The notes: generated from the letters alone by a model not told the origin. Shown: positions 19,688 through 31,022, counted from the stretch's first letter. The stretch is DNA of 64,000 nt from Alphaproteobacteria bacterium (GCA_018830445.1 JAHJSN010000192.1:56349-120348); one strand, 5' to 3'. A program made the numbers and translations.

Positions 19688-21963
19688 TGATCAAGATCCG
19701 CCGCCTGCGCGGCACCCGGACCGAGACCGACGAAGCGACACTGGAGGAAGTCCAGGCGATCATGCGCGCCCAGTTCCCGCTGATGGACGAGGCTGACGTC
19801 GCCAAACTCCCAGAGCAGCTTACCGATCCGCTGAAGTATCGCTTCGTTACCGAGCTTCTCGTCAGCGAGGATTCCAAGGGTCAGGTGAAGGCCTTCGCCA
19901 TTCTCCTCAACGCGCCCGATCTGCATTTCGCCTACCTCGAAACGATCTCGGCCGCGCCCGGGCGCACCGGTGGCGGACTTGGTGCGCATCTCTATCAGGT
20001 GGTGCGCGAGCAGGCCTTGAGGCTTGGCGCGAAGGGCCTTTATTTCGAGTGCCTGCCCGACGATCCGCACCTGAGCCCCGATCCGAAAACCCGCCGCCAG
20101 AACGCGCAACGCCTCAAGTTCTACGAACGCTACGGCGCCCGCCCGATCATGGGGACGGCCTATGAAACCCCGCTCAAGGAAGGCGATACCGACAGCCCTT
20201 ATCTGGTGTTCGACGGGCTCGGTAAATTCAAGCTGCCGGCGCCGGCGACTCTTGCCAGGAATGTCGAAGCGATCCTGGACCGCAAGTACGCGGCCATCTG
20301 CCCGCCTGGCTACATCGAAAAAGTGACCGCCTCCGTGAGGGCGGCTCGCTACGCGCTGCGCGAACCGCGTTATTCCGAAAAGCCGCAGCCCGTCGAAAAG
20401 CCGGGCGGTGCGAAACTCGAAAAGCCGATTGCGCTGATCGTCAACGACCGCCACTCGATCCACCACATACGCGAGCGCGGTTATGTCGAAGCCCCGGTCC
20501 GGGTCGCGGCGATCCAGCGCGAAATCCTGAAAACCGATCTTTTCGAGCCAATGCCGGCGCGTGAGTTTCCCGACCGCTTCATTCGTGAAGTCCACGACAG
20601 CGGGCTTGTCGACTACATCAAGCAGGCTTGCGCCGAAGCTCCGGAAAAAAAATCGGTCTACCCTTATGTCTTCCCGGTCAGGAACGCCACCCGCCAGCCA
20701 AAGGAGCGCAGCGTCCTTTCCGGCTACTGGTGCATCGATACGTTTACGCCGATCAACCGTAACGCCTATCCGGCCGCCCGCCACGCCGTCGATTGCTCGC
20801 TGACCGCGGCGGAAGAGGTGCTGAAGGGCCGCCCGCTTGCCTACGCGCTGGTGCGTCCGCCCGGCCACCACGCCGAGCACCGCACCTTCGGCGGATTCTG
20901 CTACTTCTGCAATTCCGCGATTGCCGCCCATTACCTGTCGCGGCACGGCAAGGTTGCGATCCTCGATATCGATTACCATCACGGCAACGGTCAGCAGGAC
21001 ATCTTCTACGAACGCGACGACGTCCTGACGGTATCCGTGCACGGCCACCCCAGCTTCGCCTACCCCTACTTCACCGGGTTTACAGACGAGCGCGGGCGTG
21101 GCCGCGGTGCGGGCTTCAACGTCAATATCGCGCTCGACGAACACATCACGCCAGATCAGCACCGCGCCGCCGTTGCCCAGGCACTGAAGCGCATCGCCCG
21201 GCACGATCCGGACTTCCTGGTGGTTTCGGTTGGCTTCGACACCGCCAAGGCAGACCCGACGGGGACCTGGTCCAACGAAGCCGCCGACTTCGTCAAGCTC
21301 GGCAAGATGATCGGTGCGGCTGGCTTTGCGACCGTCGTCATCCAGGAAGGCGGCTACCGCATCAGGACGCTTGGAACCAACGCCCGCAACTTCTTCACCG
21401 GCCTCGCAGCGGGAACCGTAGAAGCGGCTCCGGCCCCCCGCAAGCGACCGCAGGCAAAAGCGAAAGACGGCAAAGGCAGCCCGGTTACTCTCGCCTTTGC
21501 CGACACGGTTACCGAAGCCGACGTCGAATTGATCCGCGCGCTTGTCGCTTCCACCGATATGTTTACGGGTGCGGAAACCGCCATCGCCGTCGAACTCGCC
21601 GAGGAGCGGATCTCGAAGGGCCGGCAATCGGGCTACGAGTTCATCCTGGCCCAGCATGACGGCCGCACCGTTGGATACGCATGCTACGGCCCTACGCCTG
21701 CAACCGACAGCGCATTCGATCTCTACTGGATCGTGGTGAGTGCCGATGCGCAGGGTCTTGGCATCGGCCGCCAGCTTCTCGCCAGATCGGAACAAGCGAT
21801 CCGCGCGCTCGGCGGCAAACGCATCTACGTCGATACCTCCTCCCAGGAAAGCTACGCGCCGACACGCGCCTTCTATCGGCGCACCGGCTTCCGCAAGGTC
21901 GCTGAACTTCCGGATTTCTATCGCGCCGGCGACAACAAGATCATTTTCGAAAAGGCAGTCTGA
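19687..21963 (+). CDS. GNAT - histone deacetylase/acetylpolyamine amidohydrolase - GNAT fusion protein
   Basis: N-terminal acetyltransferase (ISAAPGRTGGGLGAHLYQ), HDAC core RPPGHHAEHRTFGGFCYFCN...LDIDYHHGNGQQDIFY, C-terminal GNAT WIVVSADAQGLGIGRQLL; TAATG overlap with the upstream gene. Confidence 0.88.
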   Translation: MIKIRRLRGTRTETDEATLEEVQAIMRAQFPLMDEADVAKLPEQLTDPLKYRFVTELLVSEDSKGQVKAFAILLNAPDLHFAYLETISAAPGRTGGGLGAHLYQVVREQALRLGAKGLYFECLPDDPHLSPDPKTRRQNAQRLKFYERYGARPIMGTAYETPLKEGDTDSPYLVFDGLGKFKLPAPATLARNVEAILDRKYAAICPPGYIEKVTASVRAARYALREPRYSEKPQPVEKPGGAKLEKPIALIVNDRHSIHHIRERGYVEAPVRVAAIQREILKTDLFEPMPAREFPDRFIREVHDSGLVDYIKQACAEAPEKKSVYPYVFPVRNATRQPKERSVLSGYWCIDTFTPINRNAYPAARHAVDCSLTAAEEVLKGRPLAYALVRPPGHHAEHRTFGGFCYFCNSAIAAHYLSRHGKVAILDIDYHHGNGQQDIFYERDDVLTVSVHGHPSFAYPYFTGFTDERGRGRGAGFNVNIALDEHITPDQHRAAVAQALKRIARHDPDFLVVSVGFDTAKADPTGTWSNEAADFVKLGKMIGAAGFATVVIQEGGYRIRTLGTNARNFFTGLAAGTVEAAPAPRKRPQAKAKDGKGSPVTLAFADTVTEADVELIRALVASTDMFTGAETAIAVELAEERISKGRQSGYEFILAQHDGRTVGYACYGPTPATDSAFDLYWIVVSADAQGLGIGRQLLARSEQAIRALGGKRIYVDTSSQESYAPTRAFYRRTGFRKVAELPDFYRAGDNKIIFEKAV

Positions 21964-21965
21964 CA

Positions 21966-22409
21966 ATGGACGAGGTGAGCAGGAAAGCCTCCAACCAGAA
22001 CGATGCTTACGATCTGCTCGACTGGGGCGTGCGCACGGTGAAAGCGGTGCCCGGAACATCCCCCGGCCGTGGCCGCGGTCTGTTTGCGGCGGCACCGATC
22101 GCCAGGGGTGAAATCATCGAACGCGCCTGCACGGTTTTTATCAGCGCTGAACAGGCAAACGCCTTGGATAAAATGTTGCCGCTGGGAGATTTCTACTTCG
22201 AGCATCCGCGCGCCAAGGAAGAAGGACTGATGGTCATGGGGCTGCCGAGCCTGTGCAACCATGCCGATCAGCCCAACGCGCACGTTCGCTTCCAGGATCA
22301 AGGGCCATGCGGCTGGATTGCCGAACTCTACGCCCTCGATGACATCCCCGCGGGCGCTGAGGTCACCTACAAGTACCGCTGCGCGCTGTGGTTCAATGAA
22401 GTGAAATAA
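21966..22409 (+). CDS. SET-domain protein (putative lysine methyltransferase)
   Basis: GRGLFAAAPIARGEIIE ... LPSLCNHADQPNAHV ... IPAGAEVTYKY match SET motifs. Confidence 0.85.
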   Translation: MDEVSRKASNQNDAYDLLDWGVRTVKAVPGTSPGRGRGLFAAAPIARGEIIERACTVFISAEQANALDKMLPLGDFYFEHPRAKEEGLMVMGLPSLCNHADQPNAHVRFQDQGPCGWIAELYALDDIPAGAEVTYKYRCALWFNEVK

Positions 22410-22429
22410 CGCTTGGCGGCGGCGGATCA

Positions 22430-22480
22430 GTGAGGCGTTCCTTACCGTCGACATTTGCGCGGTCGGTAAGTTCGCCTCAC
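22430..22480. repeat. Long interrupted hairpin downstream of the SET gene
   Basis: GTGAGGCG-ttcc-TTACCG ... CGGTAA-gtt-CGCCTCAC. Confidence 0.75.
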
Positions 22481-22831
22481 GGTTTCTGCCCTGAGTTGCA
22501 CGTTTTTGACGGTCGACTGACTGCACCCCAGACACCGCGACAGCCGCTTCGGCTTCAATTCCGACCGACATTAGGCATTCTTATCGACATCCTCACTAAA
22601 TAATATTTTCCCTGATCGCTGGAGTTTGCTACCTGGAGCCACGAGGGTGTGGCCCTGCCACCTCGCTCTGACTCCAATCGATCAGAATGCATGGGTGACC
22701 GGGAGCGGCTAACTGCGGCATTGCGGGTGCACTGCGGATCGAGGCTTCCGGGTGCATCCCAGGCTGAGCCCCGTGCGATTTTGCTCCGGCAATTACGCTT
22801 GATCAATTCGAAGAGCCTGCCGGGGCTGTAA

Positions 22832-25048
<2,217 letters not shown>

Positions 25049-25085
25049 TCGACACGCAATGGAATTCGGGCGCGGTTCGAATGCT

Positions 25086-25227
25086 ACTGTTCCGACTCTG
25101 ACATATGGTTCCCTGCCGGGAACCTGAATGTCGGCCCGGAACATTAGGCAACCTTTTGATTGTGTTCTGGATTCACAAACATTTGACGACCTCCACCCGG
25201 GAATCAAATGTTTGCTCCAGAACACTA
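25086..25227 (+). repeat. Dispersed palindromic element, copy A
   Basis: tccgactctgacatatggttccctgccgggaacctgaatgtc...aaacatttgacgacctccacccgggaatcaaatgttt; near-identical to copies B and D. Confidence 0.95.
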
Positions 25228-25481
25228 CCGCGCCCGGACAACCCGTCCGGACCCTGGCACCGGCACGCCTTTGACATTATCTTTTTCTTCACCTGCCCGC
25301 TTACGGCGTGCTCCGATAGCACCTTGGCGACCTCGCACGACGTGGCGGCGGATCGCACTTCATCAGCCGGGAAGCGTCGCAATTCCGAAAACGTGATCCG
25401 GCTTGAGGCTGTCGCTACTTGCGATAAGCTAATCTGGACTATCTAATCGAAATGTATCAGGCAACCTTATTAGGGCCTCTG

Positions 25482-26447
25482 ATGATCAACATCACTTTGA
25501 AGCAACTGAGATACTTCGATGCGCTCGCCCGCGAACTCCATTTCGGGCGCGCTGCCGAAGCCTGCTCGGTCACTCAACCTGCGCTTTCCATGCAGATCCA
25601 GGAATTCGAGCAGAACCTGCAGATGAACCTGATCGAGCGGACCAGATCCGGCGTGCAGCTGACGCAGCAAGGCGACGAGGTGGCGGCGCGTGCGGCGAAG
25701 ATCCTAAGCGAGACCCGCGATCTGATCGACCTTGCCCGCGCAGGCGAGTCGGTTCTCTCTGGCGCGCTGCGTTTCGGTGTCATCCCCTCGATCGCCCCTT
25801 ATATCCTTCCCCCTTTACTGCCGCTGCTTCGCCGCGAGCATCCCGATCTCGAACTCTCTTTGCGCGAAACCCTGACGCACGGGCTCGTACAGGAACTCGC
25901 CGACGGCAAGCTCGACGTGCTGCTCCTGGCGCTGCCGATCAAGCACTCCGACGTGGAGATCGAACCGCTTTTCGAGGATCGGTTCGTTTTGGCCCTGCCT
26001 GGGGACCGTGAGCTGACCGACGACGTGCGCGCCACGCCAGAGTTTGTCGAGCATGAGCGTCTGCTGCTGCTCGAGGAAGGCCATTGCCTGCGCGATCAGG
26101 CGCTGTCGTACTGTGAACTGCAGCAGGTGGAGAAGCTGAACACGTTTGGCGCGTCGAGCCTCAGCACGATCGTGGAGCTTGTTGCTGCCGGGCACGGCAT
26201 CACGCTGCTGCCGGAAATATCTCTTGCCGTCGAGGGGCGCGGCCGCAGGATCAACATGATGCGCTTCGCGGAGCCGGAGCCTAAGAGAAGTATCGGGTTG
26301 GCCTGGCGCGCCACCTCGCCGCGCAAATCCGACTTCCTCGAATTGGCCCGCCTCGTCCGTGAAGCCGCCGAGCCGTTGGTCGCAGCTGCCCGCAAGGACG
26401 TGCCGGCCGCCAAATTTTCAACTGCGAAGTCCCAGAAGCGCAAATAG
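25482..26447 (+). CDS. oxyR: LysR-family hydrogen-peroxide regulator OxyR
   Basis: LysR HTH N-terminus; redox motif EEGHCLRDQALSYC (two-Cys OxyR signature); next to katG. Confidence 0.93.
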   Translation: MINITLKQLRYFDALARELHFGRAAEACSVTQPALSMQIQEFEQNLQMNLIERTRSGVQLTQQGDEVAARAAKILSETRDLIDLARAGESVLSGALRFGVIPSIAPYILPPLLPLLRREHPDLELSLRETLTHGLVQELADGKLDVLLLALPIKHSDVEIEPLFEDRFVLALPGDRELTDDVRATPEFVEHERLLLLEEGHCLRDQALSYCELQQVEKLNTFGASSLSTIVELVAAGHGITLLPEISLAVEGRGRRINMMRFAEPEPKRSIGLAWRATSPRKSDFLELARLVREAAEPLVAAARKDVPAAKFSTAKSQKRK

Positions 26448-26478
26448 GACTTCGATGCCGTTGCGCTGAACTGACCCG

Positions 26479-26630
26479 GCGCGGGTGCTGGTCGGCACCC
26501 GAAGCGCAATCGAAATGCGCGGGTGCTGGTCGGCGCACGGAGCGCAATCGAAATGCGCGGGTGCTGGTCGGCGCACGGAGCGCAATCGAAATGCGCGGGT
26601 GCTGGTCGGCGCACGGAGCGCTATTGAACT
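26479..26630. repeat. 38-bp tandem repeat, 4 copies
   Basis: gcgcgggtgctggtcggcgcacggagcgcaatcgaaat repeated; copies 2 and 3 identical. Confidence 0.95.
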
Positions 26631-26700
26631 TATAGCGCGACAATCTGGGTGCGAGCGGCGCGTCTGCCCCTCACCCTCCGCGCGCTTCACGCGCTCCGAC

Positions 26701-26774
26701 CTCTCCCCGTGAACGGGGAGAGGTAAAGAAAGCAGAATCCCCTCTCCCCAAAGCGCGGCGTATGGGGAGAGGGG
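26701..26774. repeat. Pair of palindromes (REP/BIME-like)
   Basis: CTCTCCCCGTgaACGGGGAGAG and CCCCTCTCCCCaaagcgcggcgtatGGGGAGAGGGG. Confidence 0.85.
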
Positions 26775-26775
26775 T

Positions 26776-26945
26776 AGTGCTCCGACTCTGACATATGGTT
26801 CCCTGCCGGGAACCTGAATGTCAGCCCGGAACACTCAGCCCGGAACACTCAGCCCGGAACACTTGGCAACCTTTTGATTGCGTTCTGGATTCACAAACAT
26901 TTGACGACCTCCGCCCGGGAATCAAATGTTTGATCCAGAACACTA
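26776..26945 (+). repeat. Dispersed palindromic element, copy B (with internal 14-bp triplication)
   Basis: Same core as copy A; cagcccggaacact present three times. Confidence 0.95.
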
Positions 26946-27151
26946 GAGTGATGGGCAGCTGAGGGTACGAACCGCGGACATTCCTGACAGAATCGTCCGG
27001 CGCCGGATGCCGCGAAGCGGTGGGCATCTTGCTCAAAACGCCATTGCGCGTTGTTGACTTAGGACGACGCCAGGAATGCGAAGGCTCTTTGGAGAATCGT
27101 CCGGCGCCGGATGCCGCGAAGCGGTGGGCATCCGAAGGCGCAACAAAAGAG

Positions 27152-28711
27152 TCAACGCATCGAGGTGCGGACACTGCGGCTGGCCAGTCCGCTGGCGGCG
27201 CGATCCATTGCCGTTGCCGATGGCGTGCCTTGCAGCAGCGCCTCGTTGATAGCAGCCCCCGAGAACTGCTGTGTCCATAAAGCTTCGGCGACCTTCTGGG
27301 TTGCCGTGAAGCGCATCGGCAGGGTGACGGTTTCGTCGCTGAGAAGTTCCAGCGTCGCCAGCACGTCGGGATGCTGCATCGTCGCCAGCGCCGGATCGTC
27401 AGGGGACGACGACGCCGTCATCAATGGCGCGAGCGGGAACGGGCGGTAGAACAGTTCGTCGGGATGTTCTTCATCGAAGGCCGGCGCTGAGGCGAACCCG
27501 TTCGACCAGCCCTCCATCTCGGCGCGCGCGATCAGGCTGGGAATCGAACTGGCCTCGTCATCGCCGCTCACGCGCACACCAAGGCGCGTCTCACCAAGAT
27601 TTGCAACTTCCGATGCGGTCTTCTTGGGTTGTGCATCGTTGCGTGCCGCCTGGGATTCCTCTATTCGTCCCGCAGCGGGATCGGTTCCAGCCGGCTTCGC
27701 TGCACTCCCTGATATTGCGCCTGAAATCCACGATCCGCCGAGGGAAGCCAGCGCGAACAGGCTGGCGAGTTGTTGGCGGTCATCGTTCTTGGCAAATGCT
27801 GGTTGTGGCTTCGCGGGGCGTGTCACCGGCTGTGGGGCGGGGGGCGCGATCGGTGCGAGAGAAGCGACCTTCAACTCAGGGCGTTCAGGCTCGCGCGCAA
27901 CCGGCGGGGGAAGCTTGCGGACGGGGTCGGCGTCTGGGCGCACCTGCGCACCCCAGCCGCTTGCCACGAGTGTCGGCTGCGGCGCCGACGGCCCTTTGCG
28001 GAATTCATGGAACTGGGCAATCTGTACCGCAAGCTCCTGGTACTCCGAGCGCGCCTTTTTCACGTCCGCCTTGGAGATACTTCGTCCGTCGGCGGGGACG
28101 TGGCGGGATTTTCCGTCGGGGAACAGAAGGGCGAGTTCATAGCGCGGCATGCGCGGCCAATGGCGCGTGCGGCCGGTATCGATATGCACGAACGGCAAGG
28201 CCGATGTCGGGTAGTAGCCAACCCCGCCGCGCTCCCGGATCAGTGCCGAGTAGCGCAGCTTTTTCAGCGGCACGTCGGGGAACTGGATGTCCATAGCCTT
28301 GCCGAGAATGTGCTGGCTCTTCTTGGCCTGGCCGCCGCGAGTCTTGCGCAGCATGCGGTTGGTTTTTGACGAGCGGAACCCGGATATGACGTGGGTCGGC
28401 ACCTGGGTGCCGAGTTCGCTGCGGATCTCCCAGAGCAGGTCGATCAGCTCCGGGTCCATGCTGGCCTTCTCGTTTTCGCGCCAGTCGCGCAACAGCCAGT
28501 TGATCTGCTTCATGGCGTCCGGCAGGCGCTTGCCGTCGCGCATATAGACGATATCGAGGGTTTCCTTGGTGTGGATGTTGTAGAGCGCAATCCGACGTTC
28601 GCCGTCGCGTCCGGCGTTGACGCGCTCGACGCCCAAGTGAGCGAAGAGTGCCAGTCCGAGCGCCAGAATTCCCAATAGACCGGCGGCTCTATGCAAGCGT
28701 CCGAATTGCAA
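27152..28711 (-). CDS. DUF882 / peptidase M15-like exported protein
   Basis: LWEIRSELGTQVPTHVISGFRSSKTNRMLRKTRGGQAKKSQHILGKAMDIQFPDVPLKKLR motif; N-terminal signal anchor. Confidence 0.85.
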   Translation of the reverse strand: MQFGRLHRAAGLLGILALGLALFAHLGVERVNAGRDGERRIALYNIHTKETLDIVYMRDGKRLPDAMKQINWLLRDWRENEKASMDPELIDLLWEIRSELGTQVPTHVISGFRSSKTNRMLRKTRGGQAKKSQHILGKAMDIQFPDVPLKKLRYSALIRERGGVGYYPTSALPFVHIDTGRTRHWPRMPRYELALLFPDGKSRHVPADGRSISKADVKKARSEYQELAVQIAQFHEFRKGPSAPQPTLVASGWGAQVRPDADPVRKLPPPVAREPERPELKVASLAPIAPPAPQPVTRPAKPQPAFAKNDDRQQLASLFALASLGGSWISGAISGSAAKPAGTDPAAGRIEESQAARNDAQPKKTASEVANLGETRLGVRVSGDDEASSIPSLIARAEMEGWSNGFASAPAFDEEHPDELFYRPFPLAPLMTASSSPDDPALATMQHPDVLATLELLSDETVTLPMRFTATQKVAEALWTQQFSGAAINEALLQGTPSATAMDRAASGLASRSVRTSMR

Positions 28712-29134
28712 AATTCACCCGTCGAAAGCGCTAATCCCTGCAGCCGTCCCGGATTTTCCGGACTTGTCGTCCGGCCCCCTCCAGGAAGGCGGTTCACCCC
28801 ATTCACAGTTCGTTAAACCTAACAGAAACCGATTAACGTCCTGTGAGACGATCAAAGTGCCAGGGTTATGGGGCATGATCGTGGCGGAGAAATGCTGCCG
28901 GCGGGTATAATTCCCAAGCCGTTACCGCCACTTAACCAGGCCCCCGCAAGCCTTGGCCGGCTGAATTCAAGCAATGTTGCCAGAAATACCGCAACCCGGG
29001 TTTGCGCCAAGTCATGTGCAACCGACCGCTGCGGCGCAAAACCGCGGTCGCCTCAAGATTGAACGATCCGGGAAATGACGCCCAAGCCCAGCCGATTTTT
29101 GCCGACCTCACAACCGCCGCCGAGCCGGCCCGGA

Positions 29135-30919
29135 TCAGAAACCGAAGGCCTGCTTGAACAGATCCGAGATCGGGTTGTCGTATTGCTGCTTGACGATGAT
29201 CTTCGACCGGTCGATCCGCACCGGCGCGAGGTGGTCACGGCCCTTGTTGATCTCATTCCAACGTCCGGCAAGCGCTAGCTTGATACGATCTTCGTGCCCA
29301 TAAATGTCGGGGAAGGCTGTCACCTTGCCGTCTTCATCGGCAACCGCCGTGAAGTAGGTCACGTGAACCGGCACCGACGTGTCGAGCGTCACGTTGTTGT
29401 TCTCAGGTCCGGAATCGACAGTCTGCTTGACCCTCTCCAGATCCCATCCCTTGTCGTAGTTGAGTACCGTCGCGGCAAGCTTGAGCGGGTCTCTGACCCG
29501 CATGCAGCCGTGCGAGAACGTCCGCTGCGTTTTCGAGAAGAGATGCTTCGTCGGCGTGTCGTGCATGTAGACTTGGTGCTTGTTGGGGAACAGGAATTTC
29601 ACTTCGCCGAGCACGTTGCCGCCGCCGGGTGGCTGGTAGACGTGGAAATTGCGGATATCGGCGGTGCTCCAGTCGATCGCATTCGGATCGACCGTGCGTC
29701 CCTTGTATTGGAGTTTCAGGTTGTGGCGGTCCAAGGCATTGCCGCCGCGCGCGATCGATGGCAGCAGTTCGTTGACCTTGATTGAATTCGGCACCCCCCA
29801 GAATGGATGGAACACGACCGTTTCCATCTTGTCGGAGAACACCGGCGTCTGCTTGTCGAGTTCGCCGGTGATTATGCGCTCTTCATGAACGATTTGGCCG
29901 TCGCGGACTACGCGGACCTTGTATTCGGGCACGTTCGAGTTGACGTAGAATTCGCCCATGTCTTCGGGCATCCAGCGCCACTGTTCCATGTTGGCGATGA
30001 TCATGTCTTCGGAGACTTCCGCCGAATCGCCGTTGAGCGTCGAACGCGTGTTGTTGCCGACGACGCCGTCGACCGACAGGCCTTCGCCGCGCTGGAATTC
30101 CTTCACGGCTTCAAGGACAGCCTGGTCGAACACTTCCAGAACGACCTCGCCGCCTTCTTCATCCGGCTTCGGCTCGACCTTGAGACGCTGCCTGAGCAGC
30201 ACGACATCGGGATGCGACTTGCCCAGGCTGAGGAGCGGACCAGGTGAGGGCAGCCGCACGATTTTCTCGCCTTCGCTGTCGACGCCGGGATCGCGCAGCT
30301 TCAACAACGCATTGCGTAGCGCCTTGAACTGCGCGTGTTGAGGGTGGAGCCCGCGCAGGTAGGCGTCGGCTTCGTCGGCCTCGGCGATTTCACTCATCAC
30401 CGCGCCGGGCGCTTTCAAGGGTGGCTTGCGGTCAAGGTAGGAGCTCAACTGCTGCGCGGGGTCGGGGATGCGGCCGCCACGCGCGTGGCTGGCATATTTC
30501 AGGACCGCCAGGGACAAGGCGATCTCGGCTTGCGCCAAGTCCCCTGAAGGTGCCCCATCGGGAATTTCGGTTTGTTTCAGGTTGAACGCCTTGGGATCGA
30601 GTCCCCAGTCATCTGCGCGCGCGATTTCCTGGGCCGCGGCCTTCGCCTTGAGATTGAGCTTGTCGGCGCTGATCCAGAGCGGCTTACTTGTGCGGCCCGC
30701 ATAGAAGCTGACGAGCGCCTCGACATCGGCCTTCTCGGCCTCGCTTGCGGGGCCTTTGCGATCGACGAGCAGCCTGCGGGCCTGGATTCCGACACCCTCT
30801 TCAGCCGTAATCAGTTGCTCTGGTGCGTCCGGCTCGATTGCGGTTGCTGGTCCAAGCGGCACCAACAGTGCAAGTCCCAGGATCAGACAATTCCCGCGAA
30901 TACTGCGAATTCCGCGCAT
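29135..30919 (-). CDS. Murein L,D-transpeptidase (YkuD) with peptidoglycan-binding domain
   Basis: HDTPTKHLFSKTQRTFSHGCMRVRDPLKLA catalytic SHGCMR motif; VKEFQRGEGLSVDGVVGNNT peptidoglycan-binding motif. Confidence 0.9.
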   Translation of the reverse strand: MRGIRSIRGNCLILGLALLVPLGPATAIEPDAPEQLITAEEGVGIQARRLLVDRKGPASEAEKADVEALVSFYAGRTSKPLWISADKLNLKAKAAAQEIARADDWGLDPKAFNLKQTEIPDGAPSGDLAQAEIALSLAVLKYASHARGGRIPDPAQQLSSYLDRKPPLKAPGAVMSEIAEADEADAYLRGLHPQHAQFKALRNALLKLRDPGVDSEGEKIVRLPSPGPLLSLGKSHPDVVLLRQRLKVEPKPDEEGGEVVLEVFDQAVLEAVKEFQRGEGLSVDGVVGNNTRSTLNGDSAEVSEDMIIANMEQWRWMPEDMGEFYVNSNVPEYKVRVVRDGQIVHEERIITGELDKQTPVFSDKMETVVFHPFWGVPNSIKVNELLPSIARGGNALDRHNLKLQYKGRTVDPNAIDWSTADIRNFHVYQPPGGGNVLGEVKFLFPNKHQVYMHDTPTKHLFSKTQRTFSHGCMRVRDPLKLAATVLNYDKGWDLERVKQTVDSGPENNNVTLDTSVPVHVTYFTAVADEDGKVTAFPDIYGHEDRIKLALAGRWNEINKGRDHLAPVRIDRSKIIVKQQYDNPISDLFKQAFGF

Positions 30920-30954
30920 CGCCACCTCCAAATGCATGACCGTCTCACTATTCC

Positions 30955-31022
30955 TAGTGTTCCGGGCTGACAAACATTTGACGACCTCCACCCGGGAATC
31001 AAATGTTTGATCCAGAACACTA
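30955..31022 (+). repeat. Dispersed palindromic element, copy C (shortened)
   Basis: tagtgttccgggctgac-aaacatttgacg...tcaaatgtttgatccagaacacta; TAGTGTTC/GAACACTA ends. Confidence 0.9.

Noticed and set aside
19684-22095. 803-aa ORF on the - strand
   Set aside because: Antisense shadow of the GNAT-HDAC-GNAT gene in high-GC DNA; the + strand frame has clear family motifs.
25086-31022. Dispersed element considered as an insertion sequence
   Set aside because: Only about 70-170 bp long with no transposase ORF in the window; at most a non-autonomous element.
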